The notes: generated by a model from the letters alone, not told the origin. A stretch of 64,000 nt of DNA from Paragonimus skrjabini miyazakii (GCA_014338405.1 JTDE01000103.1:284003-348002); one strand, 5' to 3'. Shown: positions 37,880 to 52,735, counted from the first letter of the stretch. Made by a program: numbers and translations.

Positions 37880-38041
37880 AATGGTTACCGGAGTTCTAGT
37901 CCCGGCCGTGGCAAGGATATGCAGTATTGTATTGAGCTCTGACATGAGCGCAACTCGAGTCTAGTGGTTCTTTTCGAAAGGAGTCGACTAGGAGATCTAT
38001 GGGGATGCGACAGCTGTGATCAATTGTGGATGATATTTAAC
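37880..38041 (+). repeat. family 1 hammerhead repeat, copy C-plus
   Basis: It begins at box B-like GGAGTTCTAGTCCC (37890-37903), with box A lost. It continues through the hammerhead region (37921-37967) and the body with TTTTCGAAAG (37971-37980), and ends in the tail near 38041. With the minus copy at 37575 it forms a head-to-head pair around a 200-bp spacer. Confidence 0.62.
37921..37967 (+). ncRNA. relic hammerhead ribozyme (copy C-plus)
   Basis: Helix II GCTC with GAGC (37936-37939, 37946-37949) and the palindromic helix III ACTCGAGT (37953-37960) are perfect, with C17 at 37961 and TAGTG after it. The CTGACGA core is scrambled and GAA is GCA (37950-37952), so it is inactive. The preserved helices give independent support for the family consensus structure. 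Confidence 0.5.
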
Positions 38042-40452
38042 TAATGTGAAAACTAAAATCCTTTACTATTCATCATTAAGCAAATGTTTTACTCGATCGG
38101 TACTTACGTAGAAAACATTTGATATACGTTTCCTAACCGCCATTTGAGTCCAGTTTTAGAAGTCTTGCGGAAATCAAGCAGAGCGTTCTTTCAATGTGTT
38201 CAAATTTTTTTCGTTGACAGCTGTATGGCTTTTCTCTTGTGTTCACTCCTGTTCATTTTTCTTTTACACCTATAAACCGTCCAACACAATTCTCCCCCAG
38301 CTAACACAAATGAAAGAACGCACAGGCAAAGATCCTTCCTTCTTACATAACAACGCATGCATCTATACTTCGCTAAAACCTTCCGTGGATATAATGAGAT
38401 TAAACTGGTCAAATACATGTGTGTTTATTAGTAGAGGCGAGTGGATTTGTAAACATTTTAAACAACAACAGAGTGAGGGTTGTGTTCATAAATTCACTGG
38501 AAACTCATTAGTGCATACGAGTTTTTCCCAACACACTATGCTGGTTTAGGAGTACTACTAACGAACTAAAGAAGACACGAGTTAATCGAGTGCAGTTAAT
38601 TCATTTGACCTGTGAATGTCTGGTGAATTCGAAGGCTGAAAATTAGTGTGCGTCTTTGACGAGGATAAATCAATCTTCACTGCCACTCTCCAAACATATT
38701 CTAACAGATGCATATTCAACCGAGTTTTCAACAACCTTCCAAGTCAATCAGTAAACCTCTATGCACAATTGTGTATAAGTTGATATTTGAAAAGGTAATT
38801 TGAAACCCAAAGATAACTCCTTCTCGACTAGGGGTAACTACTGTCTCCGGTACATTCAAATGCACTGCATGTTAGACTTAACCATGATGCCAGACATCTT
38901 GTATTCTTACTTGAATTGCTATCTTCTTCAAATCGTAGTTGTATGTAAGCATTCTATGATTCTGTCATGGTAGCTTAGTCACTTCGCACTCTTACTGAGT
39001 CATATCTGTATGCGAATTGTTTCAGATGTCTGTCATAACAGAGAGAAGTTTTGTACACTTCAACTCATTGGTTGAATAACCGAGTAGCTTGTTGTACCTA
39101 ACGTGTATAAACTAAATCTCCAACCAACAGAACTCTTTTAACCAATGTAAGGCTTGTACTATGTACACACTGATCTGACCGTTTCGACTAAACTAGAGAA
39201 GCCTCTACATTTATTAGACATCAATTCGGCTGACAATAAGGTGCAGAACTGATGTGCAGTGATTCATTCACAACCGGAAGATAAACTGCGGCTTTGCATT
39301 TTTGGTCTTTGCTTGCCTCGTTGCCTTGAAATCGTTTGTGGCAACCGTTATATCATACCAGTTGCATTCGAATACCTTTTATAGACCAGCATCATCAACT
39401 TTTCTGTGATCAGTATCTTAAAATCGACAAGGGGGTGCTTACAAAACCTACCTAGTTACGTATCGATGTTATTAACTGGTTTTGTGAAAAAGATGTCAAG
39501 GTTAGTTCAGCAGATCCGCAAAAGTGCTACTGCAACATATCTTACCTCAATAAATTTTTATAAACTATCTGTAGTCTAATATAAGGTTGCATTCAGATAT
39601 GTGATAACCGGACGTATAACGTATATATGACTACTCATGCGGCAAAACGATACAATTATTCGAGGTTTATGTGTAGCCTTGCTATCCTGCACCGCAGATT
39701 GTCCACTCATGTATACAAAGATGAAAAATATCTCGTTTTGCAATGAAAAATTATTGGACGAATTCGTATAAATGGCCATTTCATAACTATGAAGCGAGTT
39801 CAATATATGGACTACCGTAAAAGAATTCCAGAACATGCATCTTTCGTTTTATGTTGAAATCATTTGTCCATCTAGTATTCTACAGAAAAGTGGACGAGAT
39901 TGTATTAGATTAAGTTTGCTACTGTAGTAAGCAATCACGCATTTTGGCGTCCTAATAAAAGTAACCGGGATACTGTCGAATAGATTTAGGTCGTAATTTT
40001 AAGCAAAACATGTAATCCTTGAGGCAGGCCGGTTTGTTGTAATGTGGAACATCCGTATCGAAACAATCTTTTGATAGAGATCTGTATTCTTCCGTTTATG
40101 TGATGAAAAACTGACAGTCATGATCTGTCAAATTTGTTTACGTAGGAGTAAATGTTTGTATATCATGCAGACTACACAATTTGTTCGAGCACTCATAACA
40201 CTCTGCAAACCAGACTTGGTAGTTTGGCAGCAATCGTCTCGCTTAAACGGGCCTGATCTTTTGGGGAATCTGCCACTACTACTTTGAAATGATGAGGTGA
40301 ACCAGGTGAAAATGCATATTACCACCATACGTTGCATTCTCACCAAGGTGTCTATAGGATTTTATTCTCCAGCCATAGTAAGCGACCTTTATTTTGTCGT
40401 TCCATGATTTGGCCATAACCGTTTGCGTGAGGTCACTTTTGTAATTATGGTG

Positions 40453-40497
40453 GAAAAGTCTAACTCACATGGTGAGTTAAACTTTCATGGACTTTTC
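40453..40497. repeat. small nested inverted repeat
   Basis: TAACTCAC (40461-40468) and GTGAGTTA (40472-40479) are perfect inverted arms around ATG. GAAAAGTC (40453-40460) and GACTTTTC (40490-40497) form a second, outer pair. No function is evident. Confidence 0.5.
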
Positions 40498-43400
40498 ATC
40501 ATTCTGTCACATTACAGTGTCTATTGTTCCGTTAGGTAAAAATGATCACAGTATTTTTGCCGACAATAAAAACAAACCTGAAAGGAAAGGTTTAAAATCA
40601 CACCATAAATTTTGAAGTCGTTTTATGCTCTTGCATGCGTTCACGCGAACTTAGAACAGGGCCGAAACGAGGTATTTTATGCACTAGTAAGACGTTGCTA
40701 CCCGTGACACCGTCGAATTAGGATAATCCCTTTTCGTATAATTGTTTTCGTTAAAGAATGTGTTAACTGTTTTGTGCGCTCCCGGATTATCGATCTATCT
40801 TCGACTGTTAATTAATAATCAACTGCTTATTTGATATATCTACTCCATCAAAATAATATGTTGTACTCTGGAGCAAATAAGAATTGTCCTCCGTTAGCTT
40901 GAACCCACATTAAATGGTGGATTTGGTGTGAGTTTGGTTGGTAAGTAGTTTTTGTCGAACAGAACCGTGTTACACAACTTTTTGCCCTAGGCCGGTACAG
41001 TCAGCTAAACTTAAGTGATGACGAGGAGATTGTTCGGTAGAAGTCAAGCAACTACTCATGGCGGTTGTGATCTAAAACAAGGTAATTGCCGGATAATCGA
41101 TGTTGTTTAAACGAAGATGGAAGAAGAATGTCAAGTAGTCAATACAGCTGAACATAATGTTTCGGCTGCATTGATTTCGAAGTGAGTGTAAATTTTTTAT
41201 TGCAAAGATAATCTAGGTAGCCTGGCAAGATTGTAATCGCTGTAGCCGTCGACAGAATGAGCCACGTGATTGCTTGCGTCGAGATTATTAGGGATGACAG
41301 TCTACGCGAAGTTTCTTGTTCACATGGTTGTGAAAACAGTAAACAGTCAGGTGGTGGCAGGATAGACACCCTGATGTTTTGCATTGCCACAGACGGAAAC
41401 CTGGTAGGACGATGTTCACGCATTCTTCCTGGTAAACACCACGTAGTGTGATCTGCACATGGGAAAATGATTGGACACCGTGAATGTGCACGCATATCCA
41501 ATCTAAAAGACAATATGATAACTTTTCTTTATTCTGACCTAGTAAGCACAAAAGGTTATTTTAGCCACTGTCCAAACCACAGTGAAATCATTTTTTATCC
41601 AATCCTTCGCTCCTTATTTTGCCTTGTTGGTGGATGACTGCTGCTCAGTTTCATGTAACTGAACTGGCCAGTTTGAATAATGTACAATTAGCGGTTTTAA
41701 TTACCTAATATTTTCTTCGTGAATACAACAGAGATTTGCAAGTATTTTTAGTCACACGTGTTTGATTGTTTTAACAAATTACCTGTGTTCTGAGACAGCT
41801 TCGAATAAATGCGGAGGATATTGGCTTGTTTTTTCTAAGGAAAGCCAATTCATCACAAACTTTTTCAAAGTAGGATTGATTGTACTTTTTATATTTGTGT
41901 TCTAAGGTTTATTGTAGTGTAACCTCGAATGACATAATGTTGGTTGTCGTCGTAGTCACTGTTGTGAAATCATGTTAACTTTGCGTGAGTAAATGGGAAG
42001 TGTCTCAGCATAATAAATTTTCATAAGCTAATTGAACACAAACATGGGCACTCTGCACCTTGAAGCAAGATGTATGTCCGTAATGTACTGAGGGATATTT
42101 TAACTTACTGGAGACATAACAAACTAATGTAACTGATTTGGGATAAGAGTAGTCGACTGGATGTGACCTGTAAACCTCTGGTAGTTAGGTACCTTACTTT
42201 TTTTGAATTGAAATTGGCTGGAGTAATTTTGAAAGATACAAAAGAACACCACGACAGAGCTTTTCATCTCAGTCAATTTAGAGTGTTCAGTAAACCAACA
42301 CAAGTCATAACTGTAACCACCAAAGGCTAATTCCAAAAGTATAACTAAGGCTGCTGAACGTTGTTTTCTTGATAGTAAACCCACCAGTGAAGAATGTACT
42401 TTTCACCAAGCTCCTTTTTCTGAGATTAAATTTTCATAAAGGTCTTCCAGGCAATCGAAAAAAGTGTTTTTATAGGCTCACACAAACTATCCTGGAACGT
42501 ATATACGTCAGTTTGTTTCCAGCGCAACCATCGACTGTGTTTATTGCTGTGACAGTACTATTCAGTCAGAAACATTGATTTTCCTTGTTTACATTTAAGC
42601 TCTGATAAAGTTGTAACAATTATTTGACGAAATTCAATCGTACGCAACTGACTGGAGAAAACCGATTAACTAATCTTGGTGGTCTTTTCTTCATCATTAT
42701 TGATGTTTATTCGCACCCATTTTCGTGTTTTATGTCACTGGCTAAAATGTATACTTATAGACTTATATTTCTATTCACAACGTTTATCCCATACGAAAGT
42801 GAACTCTGTGAAATACGAGGCTTGCGAAGAAATAACATTTCTAAGCCAGAGAATCTCTGTGTTTGTAATAGATTCTCTACAAATCACACTCCCATTGTTT
42901 CAAAAAGTCTGCAAAACTATTGTGTATAAATTTTGAAATAGTTTTCATTCACACAGGGTGTACAACGATGCAATGTAAAAAATACAATTCAATAACGAGG
43001 AGAACAAGTGAAGGCGCAACTCCAATCAGGTCCATATATCTACAAAATGGTATCAACCGGGGAAATGAAAATTGATTGAATACAATTTACAATGTCAAAC
43101 AGTGTGATTGATCGCAGCCGATTGCGCATTAATCAGCACTTGTGTACCTATTTTTACGTTCTCACAAAGTAGCACACGTAGGTTGTAAGACTGGATGTTT
43201 CCGTCAGCAAACCAGGAAACATCAGTTTACGTAGAAATATTGCAAGGTGAAACGAATTGTTGTGTGGTTAATTGCCGGATGATTAAACTAAATTAATCTT
43301 AAGAATGTCACATTGACGATAGTGCATCAAGTTGTTTCGTGAGGAACGGATCACGTGAGTCAAGCTGGTTCGTCAAAACACACGAATCAACGTCGGATTG

Positions 43401-46400
43401 CTTGTCATTAAGTTACACAGTCCAGTTTTAAGTTGAAGAACGCTAATCATACATGGCCGACATATCTTATCTTGCTTGTTCCATTTTTTGGAAACAGGGT
43501 CATATCACAGACAAATACGGTGATGTAACACATGTACGAAACTAACAGTGCTCAGAGCTCAACAGTGATCGTGACACGTGGCTAATAGTGTCATGAACTT
43601 CACCAACTTTTCCTTTGTAATCTACTGACCTGATGATGAGCTACGGATAAATACGGCCTGTTTCGTTTTGTTTCATTAACTCCGCGGTGTATTTCTCAAA
43701 CTTTTCTGAATGACCCTGAACGCCGATAAAATGTATGAGAATGTGTGATCTACGTAACACTCCCTAATATACCCATAAGATCACGTGGTTTGTTTAACAA
43801 AATTGACCTCCGTCCTAATCCGTTGGCATTTATTTTTGAAGTCGTCATCAGTACATATAACATAGCAGATGATCACAAATTGACTAAAAATACTTATTTT
43901 TTAATGGTTTTAGGTAATATCAAGCCAAAATCTTGTTTACTGGTGAGTGTTAGTTTATTAAACGCAATTAGTGAAAGAGCTCATAGTCCGTTCAATTTAA
44001 AACCCTGCAGGTTCTGTTTCCACGTGAATCTGAGAAGAAGTGTGGTAGTGTTTCAATAGATAATATATTATTCTCGTCTTCTGGTAGTCTTTGACATTAC
44101 TTGAAGCGGTATATCCCAGTCTTTGAGCAATTTTCAGTAAGCCCGTTCCGGATAGGCGCATCTAGATTATAGACTGACCATGTTAAAATGAGATACCAGT
44201 GAACACTATAAGTTGGGAAGTTTAACTACACTTACAGAAAATGACCTTCGTTGACATAGTTACGTTGACATCATCACACCACGTTATGATTGACGACAAA
44301 AATCACCACCATTTTCTAAAATGGTAAATGGAATTTTAATTGGAACGTTGTGTACCTATGTCGTTTACGTTGGGTGCTATTCGTACAACCGAGTGCATGT
44401 CAGCTTTGCTACCATGCACCAATTCTTTAGTTATCATCAAACACCGCAGTATACTGTGGAAATTTCAACCAGATGCACGATTCCACCTGCACTACAAGCA
44501 GATGAACGTGCTGCTGACTATCTGATTGATCACTTCATTTTCTGGAAGTCAAATCTTGGAAATGCTTCTTATCAGGGGGTCTGATAGGGGCGTGCTTTAA
44601 TTACGGTTAGCCGACAAACATTACGTTTGTATCGTTTGAAAAGTGTTTGTGATAGTTTTCCTTACTGCCATTTGTTCAGAGAAAATGAGATTATCCGAAA
44701 ACAACGGGAAAACGCATTCAGTATTCAAAATTGTCTACCCGTCTTCCTTAGAGTTTCAAATTCATTTACTAGAAAGATAAAATTTTGAAATTTTTACATT
44801 AACTTAACTTTGCACCCCCCCTCCATGGCTTATGACAAATCCGACTGATTGATCGTCTGACCAAATGATGACCGATTACCTATTTTGCAGTAGCAATCTT
44901 TAAGGACAGACGTAAAATACTGTCTTACGTGCAACCGCTCGTAGTAAGAGATTATTTTTTAACGTTGGTGCGATTCAGACTTTCAAATGTCGTAATTTTG
45001 TGACCAACGCAATGTGGACGAAAGGGTGAATTCGTAATTATGTCGCGGTTACTCTTGGGAGATTTTTGATTATTTCAAAGAGAATGAAGGAGTTTTGTAG
45101 CAGCGTTAATTTAAATGCAATAAACCAGCACCTTATGACTTGATACGGAAGAATTTTGAAATATGGAATAAAAAATACTTACTTTTCATGGCGTATTTGC
45201 CACTTTGATTAGAAACATTGATTCTTTATTCATTCTCTCTTCCAATCTACTTGAGTAAACCATAGCACTGATATACCCACCTGAATGTTACGTCACGCTA
45301 CCTGTAACTGTAAATTGGTGCTTTTATAACGGCTACCAAACAGCACATCAGGTGTTTAACAAATAACATGCGTGTTCATTGTGTGTTAGTGTAACTGTCA
45401 TTTTATATGATATTCTTTGATAGCCGACGGTTTTTTTTCTTGCAGCATTCAATTATGCATGGAGGGCTGTTTTGTTTTGCCTGAGTGTCCACGTGAGCTG
45501 AACATATGTTAAGGTAACTGAAAGGATTGGGTCAAACACCATAGATGTAGGTTTACTGTAGATATCTAAGTAGCGAGACTACTCCTAGTCAACTGGCAAG
45601 ATAAATGAAAATATCTTTAGTGAGCGGAATTGCAACCAATTACCAAATAACAAATAACAAGTATTCAAAACCCCATGCCAATTTATTGTACAAGGTATAG
45701 ACAACCTCTTATGACATTTTCAGTGGGGAATTCAAATAAGTAGTGAATAGCGTTAAAGAAGACAGGTTAAACTGTGTAGTTTTTCTCCAACTAATTCTTC
45801 CGGTTAAGGAACGTGAGAAAGCCAATTTTTTCCCCACTCATTATCTTTGTTGCACAGACCAACCACTGCTGATAATAACTGACCCTAAACTGATGGTTTT
45901 TCACATGTTAATGCGCCGTATCAGGACTCAAAAGAAAACATAACACTCAACCACAAAACACATTGTACACACGATTGACCACCAGTCTACGGATGGGTAG
46001 GAGGTCACCCTCGAAATGCGTAACCCAATAAGCCAGCAGAAATCACTTGGAATTGGAAACTATTCGTACTGGAATACACGGTGCGGATTTGTGTTTTAGG
46101 CTAAAACAGTTGTGAAGCCTAGAATCTCACCAGGTTACAAAACATGATGGCAGACGGTTTAGAAAGTTCCCCGGTGCTCTTATTATAAAATTTGTTTGTC
46201 TTGGTGCTGTCTCCGTGTATTTCAGAGCTTCAGTTTTAAAACGCTGTAGGGAAGTAACGTTCTAAATTTATTTGATACATCTGCATTTACCTTTTATTAT
46301 AGTTTTGGAGCAGACCACTTTGTTTGTTATTCAACTAGATAAAGGAGTGAAACGTTGAGCCAAAACTGCATTTTTCTCTTTTTGTATATGATGAATAACC

Positions 46401-46753
46401 TGTGGGTGACGAATAACGATTATCTAATTCTTGTTGCTGGTCGAATAAACATACGGTGCTTTTTACTGTTTTGAGTTTTATTGTATGACTCATTGCAAAT
46501 ATAAAACCACATTATTTTGCTTACAAATCTATTTACAAAACAAACGGAGAATGCAAAGCAAATTCGTAAAACCAGTTGATTAATTTCCAGTTCAACGTCA
46601 TCTGTTGTATCAACGCCGATAATAGGCGAGTTTAAGTGAATGCTAGTTTCGACTTCCTTTGGTTCACTTTGATCTCATCGCTCATTATTAGATTACTTGC
46701 TAGATGTGAACTCGTTGGTGTTCTTGGTTGTTCACGACTGAGCGTACCGTCAG

Positions 46754-46773
46754 ACAAACAAACAAACAAACAA
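46754..46773. repeat. (ACAA)5 microsatellite
   Basis: Five perfect tandem ACAA units. Confidence 0.9.
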
Positions 46774-48421
46774 TCGGTGGCTTAAAAAATTGACAACGAC
46801 AAGTAAACTGATGCTACTGTCATCATCTACCGGAAGGTGCGTGAAGAGAAATAAGAGACATATGCAAAAGTAAATCGATAAATTTTTAGAGTCAACATTA
46901 ATATTCTATGATTTTCATCCTAAAACCGACACATCAAAAACGGTTTCTTCTTTGTTTGGACTAATCCGAATGCAAACAGTTCCGAAACAGGTTATACTTG
47001 AGTGAAGAATTGACGTTAAACAGAACGAATCACTGAGGAGAATGGACAGTCAACCCTAATTGCGAACAGCAGTCGATCACTTAGCATCAGCAAGATAGCA
47101 TCATCAGTTACACTGTGATAAATTACTCATTCGTTCGAAACTACACATTGAAGTCATAAGAACGACGAAGTAGCGAACTAGACTTGTTTTCTGTTTTTGA
47201 TCCTCAGGCTAATAACAACATAATAAGTATGAAAACAGTAACCAGGGTGAGTCAAAAAAACGATCAGTAGAGGTTATGGACGGCGTGTTTGTTGTAAGTC
47301 ACTCATTAGTATTCATTAGTAGAAGCTTTGTAGCATACAAAATTAAGTTAACATGATTAATGAATTTATGCTTAATTCGATTATCCACACATGAAATGTT
47401 AATTAGCTGATACAAATTTTTTTGACTGTAGTAAAAAAGGTCTTGTACATGTTTTTGGTCATCAGCGCTAAATATACGAAAACACTTTAATAGAAAGGAA
47501 ATCCACACATCCAGTGGACCCTGTCAGCACAAAGTTATTTCCAGTTCATTCGAAATCCTTAATAAGCGTGATTATGGTTTCAGTATAATTGTTCGCTCAC
47601 CTGTCTTAGAGAGTGTCAAATCAGAGAAGCGTGTCGCTACATTCTTTTTTTGTATACCTCCATCTATTCGCGAATAGCTTACTACACTGAAGGGACCTAC
47701 ACATATTTAAAAACCAACAGGAATACTTTGATAAAACGTACGGGACAACCGCACTATTTGAAATACCATACATTTAAACAGGTCACAAAAAATCCCTCAT
47801 TTCTTCATTCAGTGAACAAAGCGTAGATATTAAAAACATATTTACAGAAAGGTTTCCCATCAAACCTGCTGGAAATCTCTGAAAAGCAATTAAGCACATG
47901 AATCACACTTAGTGTTAGGTATTGAATTTGTTTAGCAAAGTGCTCACAATAACTGAGCATTAAAATTGCGGCTACTGGAAACCGGGTGGACATTTGCATT
48001 CCGTTGGTGAAAGCCAAGACAAGAGGTTTGGTTTACCACGTCCGCATATTTCATTCTGTAAAGATCTGTGATGAAGTTCGCAAAACACCTTTCTTCCGAC
48101 AGCATAAAACAAGTTTTTCTTCAAAATGCCAGTTACGTATGTTCAAACGGACAATAACATTGTATTTTCCAAGAACCCACTTGAAAAATAACAAAAGTTT
48201 GAAAACTTTACACTTAAACATATTTTCGTCAATTACTTCAGTGTAGAAAAATCCAATTCACATATCATCAAAACATTCTTACTAATAGATGTATTTCCGT
48301 ATAGCAAACGAAACCGCCTAATTGTCAGAATTCAAACAAATGCTGACGATGACTGGTGTGACAGCAGCTTAACAGGCTGAGCTAAGGAAAATAACTGGAT
48401 AACAACATTGACAGCGTGCTA

Positions 48422-48438
48422 AGCAGCAGCAGCAGCAG
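48422..48438. repeat. AGC trinucleotide microsatellite
   Basis: A short run of tandem AGC units, five full copies and a partial one. It lies in the innexin intron with no coding context. Confidence 0.85.
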
Positions 48439-48934
48439 TCAAAAGCAGCCTACCAAGATAATAAGACGCAATAGACATTTGCTGCGATCGTACAGATCAA
48501 TGATCGAAACAAGTTTACTAGCTCTAATTGAGAGATTATTAGTCTCAGAATACTGCTTGCTACACTCTTTTCTGACAGTCAACTTTGCTGAAAAGATTCA
48601 GTGGGAAATCAGAGAGACTAACGAGAGAATTTGTTAACCGATCCATTGACCGCATTAAACTACCGAAGTCTCGAAACGTTTATGCTGTATCACCAAGTCA
48701 AGAAGTAGCAGGTGTAGAAAAACTGCTAAACATAATTTATCTTTTAGTCTACTGCCTCTGAATTCTTGTGAATTGTATTTGACAACTGGTTACTGATTCA
48801 CACGGTGTACCGCGAAGTATTCATTATTAAATAAGCAGTACCGTCCTCCATCGTTTGTCCCAGAAAGTGTTAACCACACTCGAAAGTGAACTTTGCTAAC
48901 GAGAAGAGAACTTGAAGTACCCAGTCTTCTGGGA

Positions 48935-48975
48935 CGTTCGGGTTAGCATGCTTCATTTTGAGGTTCAACTCCATT
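48935..48975 (+). repeat. possible tRNA-like SINE head
   Basis: GGTTAGCATGCT followed by box B-like GAGGTTCAACTCC resembles the D-arm and T-arm promoter boxes of tRNA-derived SINEs, about 15 bp apart and thus closer than usual. No family partner was found in the window. Confidence 0.25.
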
Positions 48976-51900
48976 AAATGTTCTTAGCTTGGACCATATA
49001 TTCAGTTTTGCCAACCACGTCTAATCAGGAGCATACAGTTGAGTAAAAAAGGGCGACTTACGGCCACAAGATTTGGTTGGACAAAATTAGATAGCCTAAC
49101 TTGAAGGTTTGTTTATTCTGAGCCATCCATTTATGCACAGCAGGTACGTGCAAAAACAATGGTGGTTCTACGTAAGGAGTACCATATCAGCTGCTTCATC
49201 CTCTCTGACACATTCCAACAATTACTAGAAGTAACTAATTCTGGTCGTTTGAAATGTGAACATCATTCGTCGGTAGTAGGGTGTTCCGAATCTTGAACAT
49301 CCTAGTTGAATCCATCGTGACAGCGTCATCTCTGGTTGACTTCAAGCAAGAAATTCAGGCGTACAGTTTTGATGGTATTCTGGTTCTCAGTGTAACATGA
49401 GAAACTAGATAAAATTTACGGCGATTACCGCAAATGATGAAACTTCAGTACATGCTGAGGTGTTTGGGCCATGCTTTAGTGCTTGGCTTATACTCTGTGA
49501 TTCGCTTTAGAATTTCATATCACTGTATTCCATTTTGTAGTTTCATGCTGTTTGATATTTTCGAAAACAGAAACTTTATATGCATGTTTCCTTCATTTTC
49601 TTCTTATCCCTTCTTACTATACCACATAAGGCCAGTTGTACAGTTTAGTGCATGCTTGCCTTGCCTTGCGAAATTCGTATGATTCCAGTAATTCCTGCAG
49701 ACATATCGGTTTGCTGGTTCATCACCTGTGACAGTTGACGTTTTTATTGACAAACTGTGATTTGTGAAAAACAAACGAACATATAGATCCATTTTAACGC
49801 CTATGCAAAGTTCAGTCTAAAAAGCGATTGATTTACACTGTAATTAGGTGTGTAAACGATGTGAGTACGAATTTCACCGAGCTGTCAAAATGCTGAAGAA
49901 TTGCGTCTAGCTTTGAAATGATGGAGGATAATAAATGATGCTCGCTCGCTACATTCATCGTTAGGATTGCTTGACGACATAATGCCTTCTAACACAGTTG
50001 TTTAGAGTTGTTTTCTAACTAGGACGACTGATTTCAAAGATAAACAAGCGTTGTAAAATTTAGAATTGCCTAGATAACCACTAGTCGGTTTTCACTGACT
50101 TTTATAACTCCACTGTTTCCATGGACATTTTTTAGTTAACGTTTCTATCGTATGTCGCTAAACATGGTTCATTATCACATCAAACATCTGCGTTAAATGT
50201 TACGCCGCCAACAGTTCTTTATTTTTCAGTTTCCCACTTTACCGCGTGTTTTGTTCCTAAAGAAATTTTTACGTACTACCATTTGCTGATTTTGCTAAAA
50301 AATCTCCCAGACAACAAAATTACAGTACCACAAAACATAAAAATAAATTATAGCCCACTGATCATCTCAGAAATTCTGCTAACCAATTATCATTTACAAA
50401 TTGCATCGAAGTTTCAGCAGCCGGTTTTCTGTCAGGACATGACTGGAAAGCGACCATTAATTGGTAATTAAACAAAAGATATACCGCTTTTGTTAAGATA
50501 TTGAAGCAAGGGTGTTGATTCACTTTGAAAAATGTCATAGTAATGGTTTTACGAACATACACTGTATCATGTCGCAAACAGGATTGACAGAAATTTGTCT
50601 GTTGGTCGTCTTACACTTAAACACTAGTGGTTGGTGGTGACGGGTGCGTTACATCGGAAACGGCAGGTTCAAATTGAATTCATTAATAAGACTCAGTATC
50701 AATTCTGTGGATTTGGTGCAACGATTGTTGGGCTTTTTTGTTACAACTAAAGTCAGGCTTTTGTTGAGTAATAAAAATGAGAACTTTAATCAGACATATG
50801 ACCAGTACACACCGGCGGTTTCGGTTTTCGAATTAAGTCGTGGGTCTTTGTTCAATTGTCATATCGTAAGAGCTTGTTACATCACTGCACGTGATACTTG
50901 CTTTGGGTATTATCGTTCTGCTAGGTGAAAAAGTGGAGGGGATGCAAGTCAGAACCGTTTAACAAATACTCACGAAAAATGTGGGGGACGATTTCGTCAT
51001 TGGCAGGCGGCTATCGAAGGTTAACATATTGGTATCGATTCAACAGAACGTTTGAAATTTCCAGGTTATGTTTACATTCAAGTCTACTGGAAGGTGACAC
51101 ACCAGGATGAGTTGGATCAAAAGGTTTAAAAGCGACCTCTGAATGTAGTCAGCTCTTTAACAATATGGGTCACGTTAACTAATTGTTGTTCTCGTCGTAA
51201 TGCGCTGAGTATATGTGACCAATTGTTTTACGTTGATCAACCATATGAATTAATGATGTTAAGAACGTTTACAGTTTGTCTGTTTTCGTCACGTTGATAA
51301 GTTACATTAAAAAACCTGATTTTTTCGTTCAACGTACAGTGTTGTTCACTGTCTTTCCCTGCAAAACCGATGTCTTCCCAGTTCGTGGCGCATATAATTA
51401 TTTGTCACTTACATCTTTTATTCTGAACGATTTACTGAGTGGTTTGAATTTTGGAGTATTGACCTTTACTTTGCGAAGGTTGTGTGCCCGCTGTTACATT
51501 ACATTTATAACCAAAGTGCAAACTATGTACAAAAACCTGAATCAAACTGAAGCTACTCCCACAAAACAGCACACACATAATATCTTCGTAAGCTAGATTT
51601 TAGCCACCTGGGTGGTCATGTGCTCGTTGCCCAAAGTATCCCTACTTTATTTCCACTTCATTAGTGCACACAGTGTGATTGATGGTTTTAAAAACTCTTG
51701 ATATTTTTGCTATGCATGTAGGTCTCGAACAGATTACAGGCAAGCTACCACAGTTCCGGTACCTGGACGTATAACTGCGGACGATGAAAAATAGCAGTAT
51801 AATTATAGCATGCAGAAATACTTTGTGAACCTGAGACATTTTAGTGAAATTCCTAGGTAAAAGAACCGATATGCAGTTTTGCAAAAGCTTCTACTATATT

Positions 51901-52735
51901 GAAAGTGCATGATTTAATATGAAGCAAAGTGTATAAGATGCGCAATGATATATAAACTTGTTTATAAAGCGTGTGTTCTTATTAACTAGCGCTTTAAGCA
52001 GATCCCACATAGGCTACTAATGAAACGGTCAACTACATAAACGCAATAATACAATATAAAGTTGCTTCAGAGGCTTAGTTTTATGATTCTGATATAGGCA
52101 AACAATTATAAATAAATTCTGTGAAAGTAGGGAGGTTCTATTAACATCTGAACAGTAATGGTTATGAGCTAACGACGTCATTGATCCGCGTGGATTCGTA
52201 ATAATGGTCATGAAAAGATTAGACAGCAACTAAATTGGCCACCAAGTCTATCGGTTGGTGCTGCAATCAAAGCCGACTATTCATGAGCACAAAAACTGGA
52301 CGTAAGTAACCTTTTTAATAGGTGGGCACAATTTAGTTGACGTACGAGAGTTCCGATCCAATTTGATTTACTTTTATGTGTGCACACTATAGGTCGGTAA
52401 TTGCAACCGACTGAAATGAACTTTGAGATAAGAATAAAACGACACTGCGTAAGATCTGTTAAGTGTTACTGTTAACCTTATCAGTGGCGAATGTAAACAA
52501 TCTCCACATTTGAAAAGTGATTGTTTCTTTTACAGCAGCTGATAACTACATCACTTTATCGTGCTTCGATCTTGTCAGAGTTAGTCACATCCTTGCCGCA
52601 GCATGGTGTTAAACCTTGGAAAGGTGTTAACACGACAGTTATCGTGCTTGTTCTCGAGGCTATGAGGCAATCCGAATATTACTCGCAAGCAAAAGTGACT
52701 GAGCGTTGAGACATGGTGATCCAATCCTACTTAGT

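Noticed and set aside
41139..41513. 124-codon open frame on the minus strand, overlapped by other frames
   Set aside because: Several overlapping frames in both directions here point to a stretch poor in stop codons and not to a gene.
43629..43665. CTGATGA followed by a hairpin-like string
   Set aside because: No GAAA follows the possible helix II and no helix I partner was found, so the hammerhead order is not met.
52530..52620. Possible minus-oriented family 1 partner of copy D
   Set aside because: Only short scattered matches; not strong enough to annotate as a feature.
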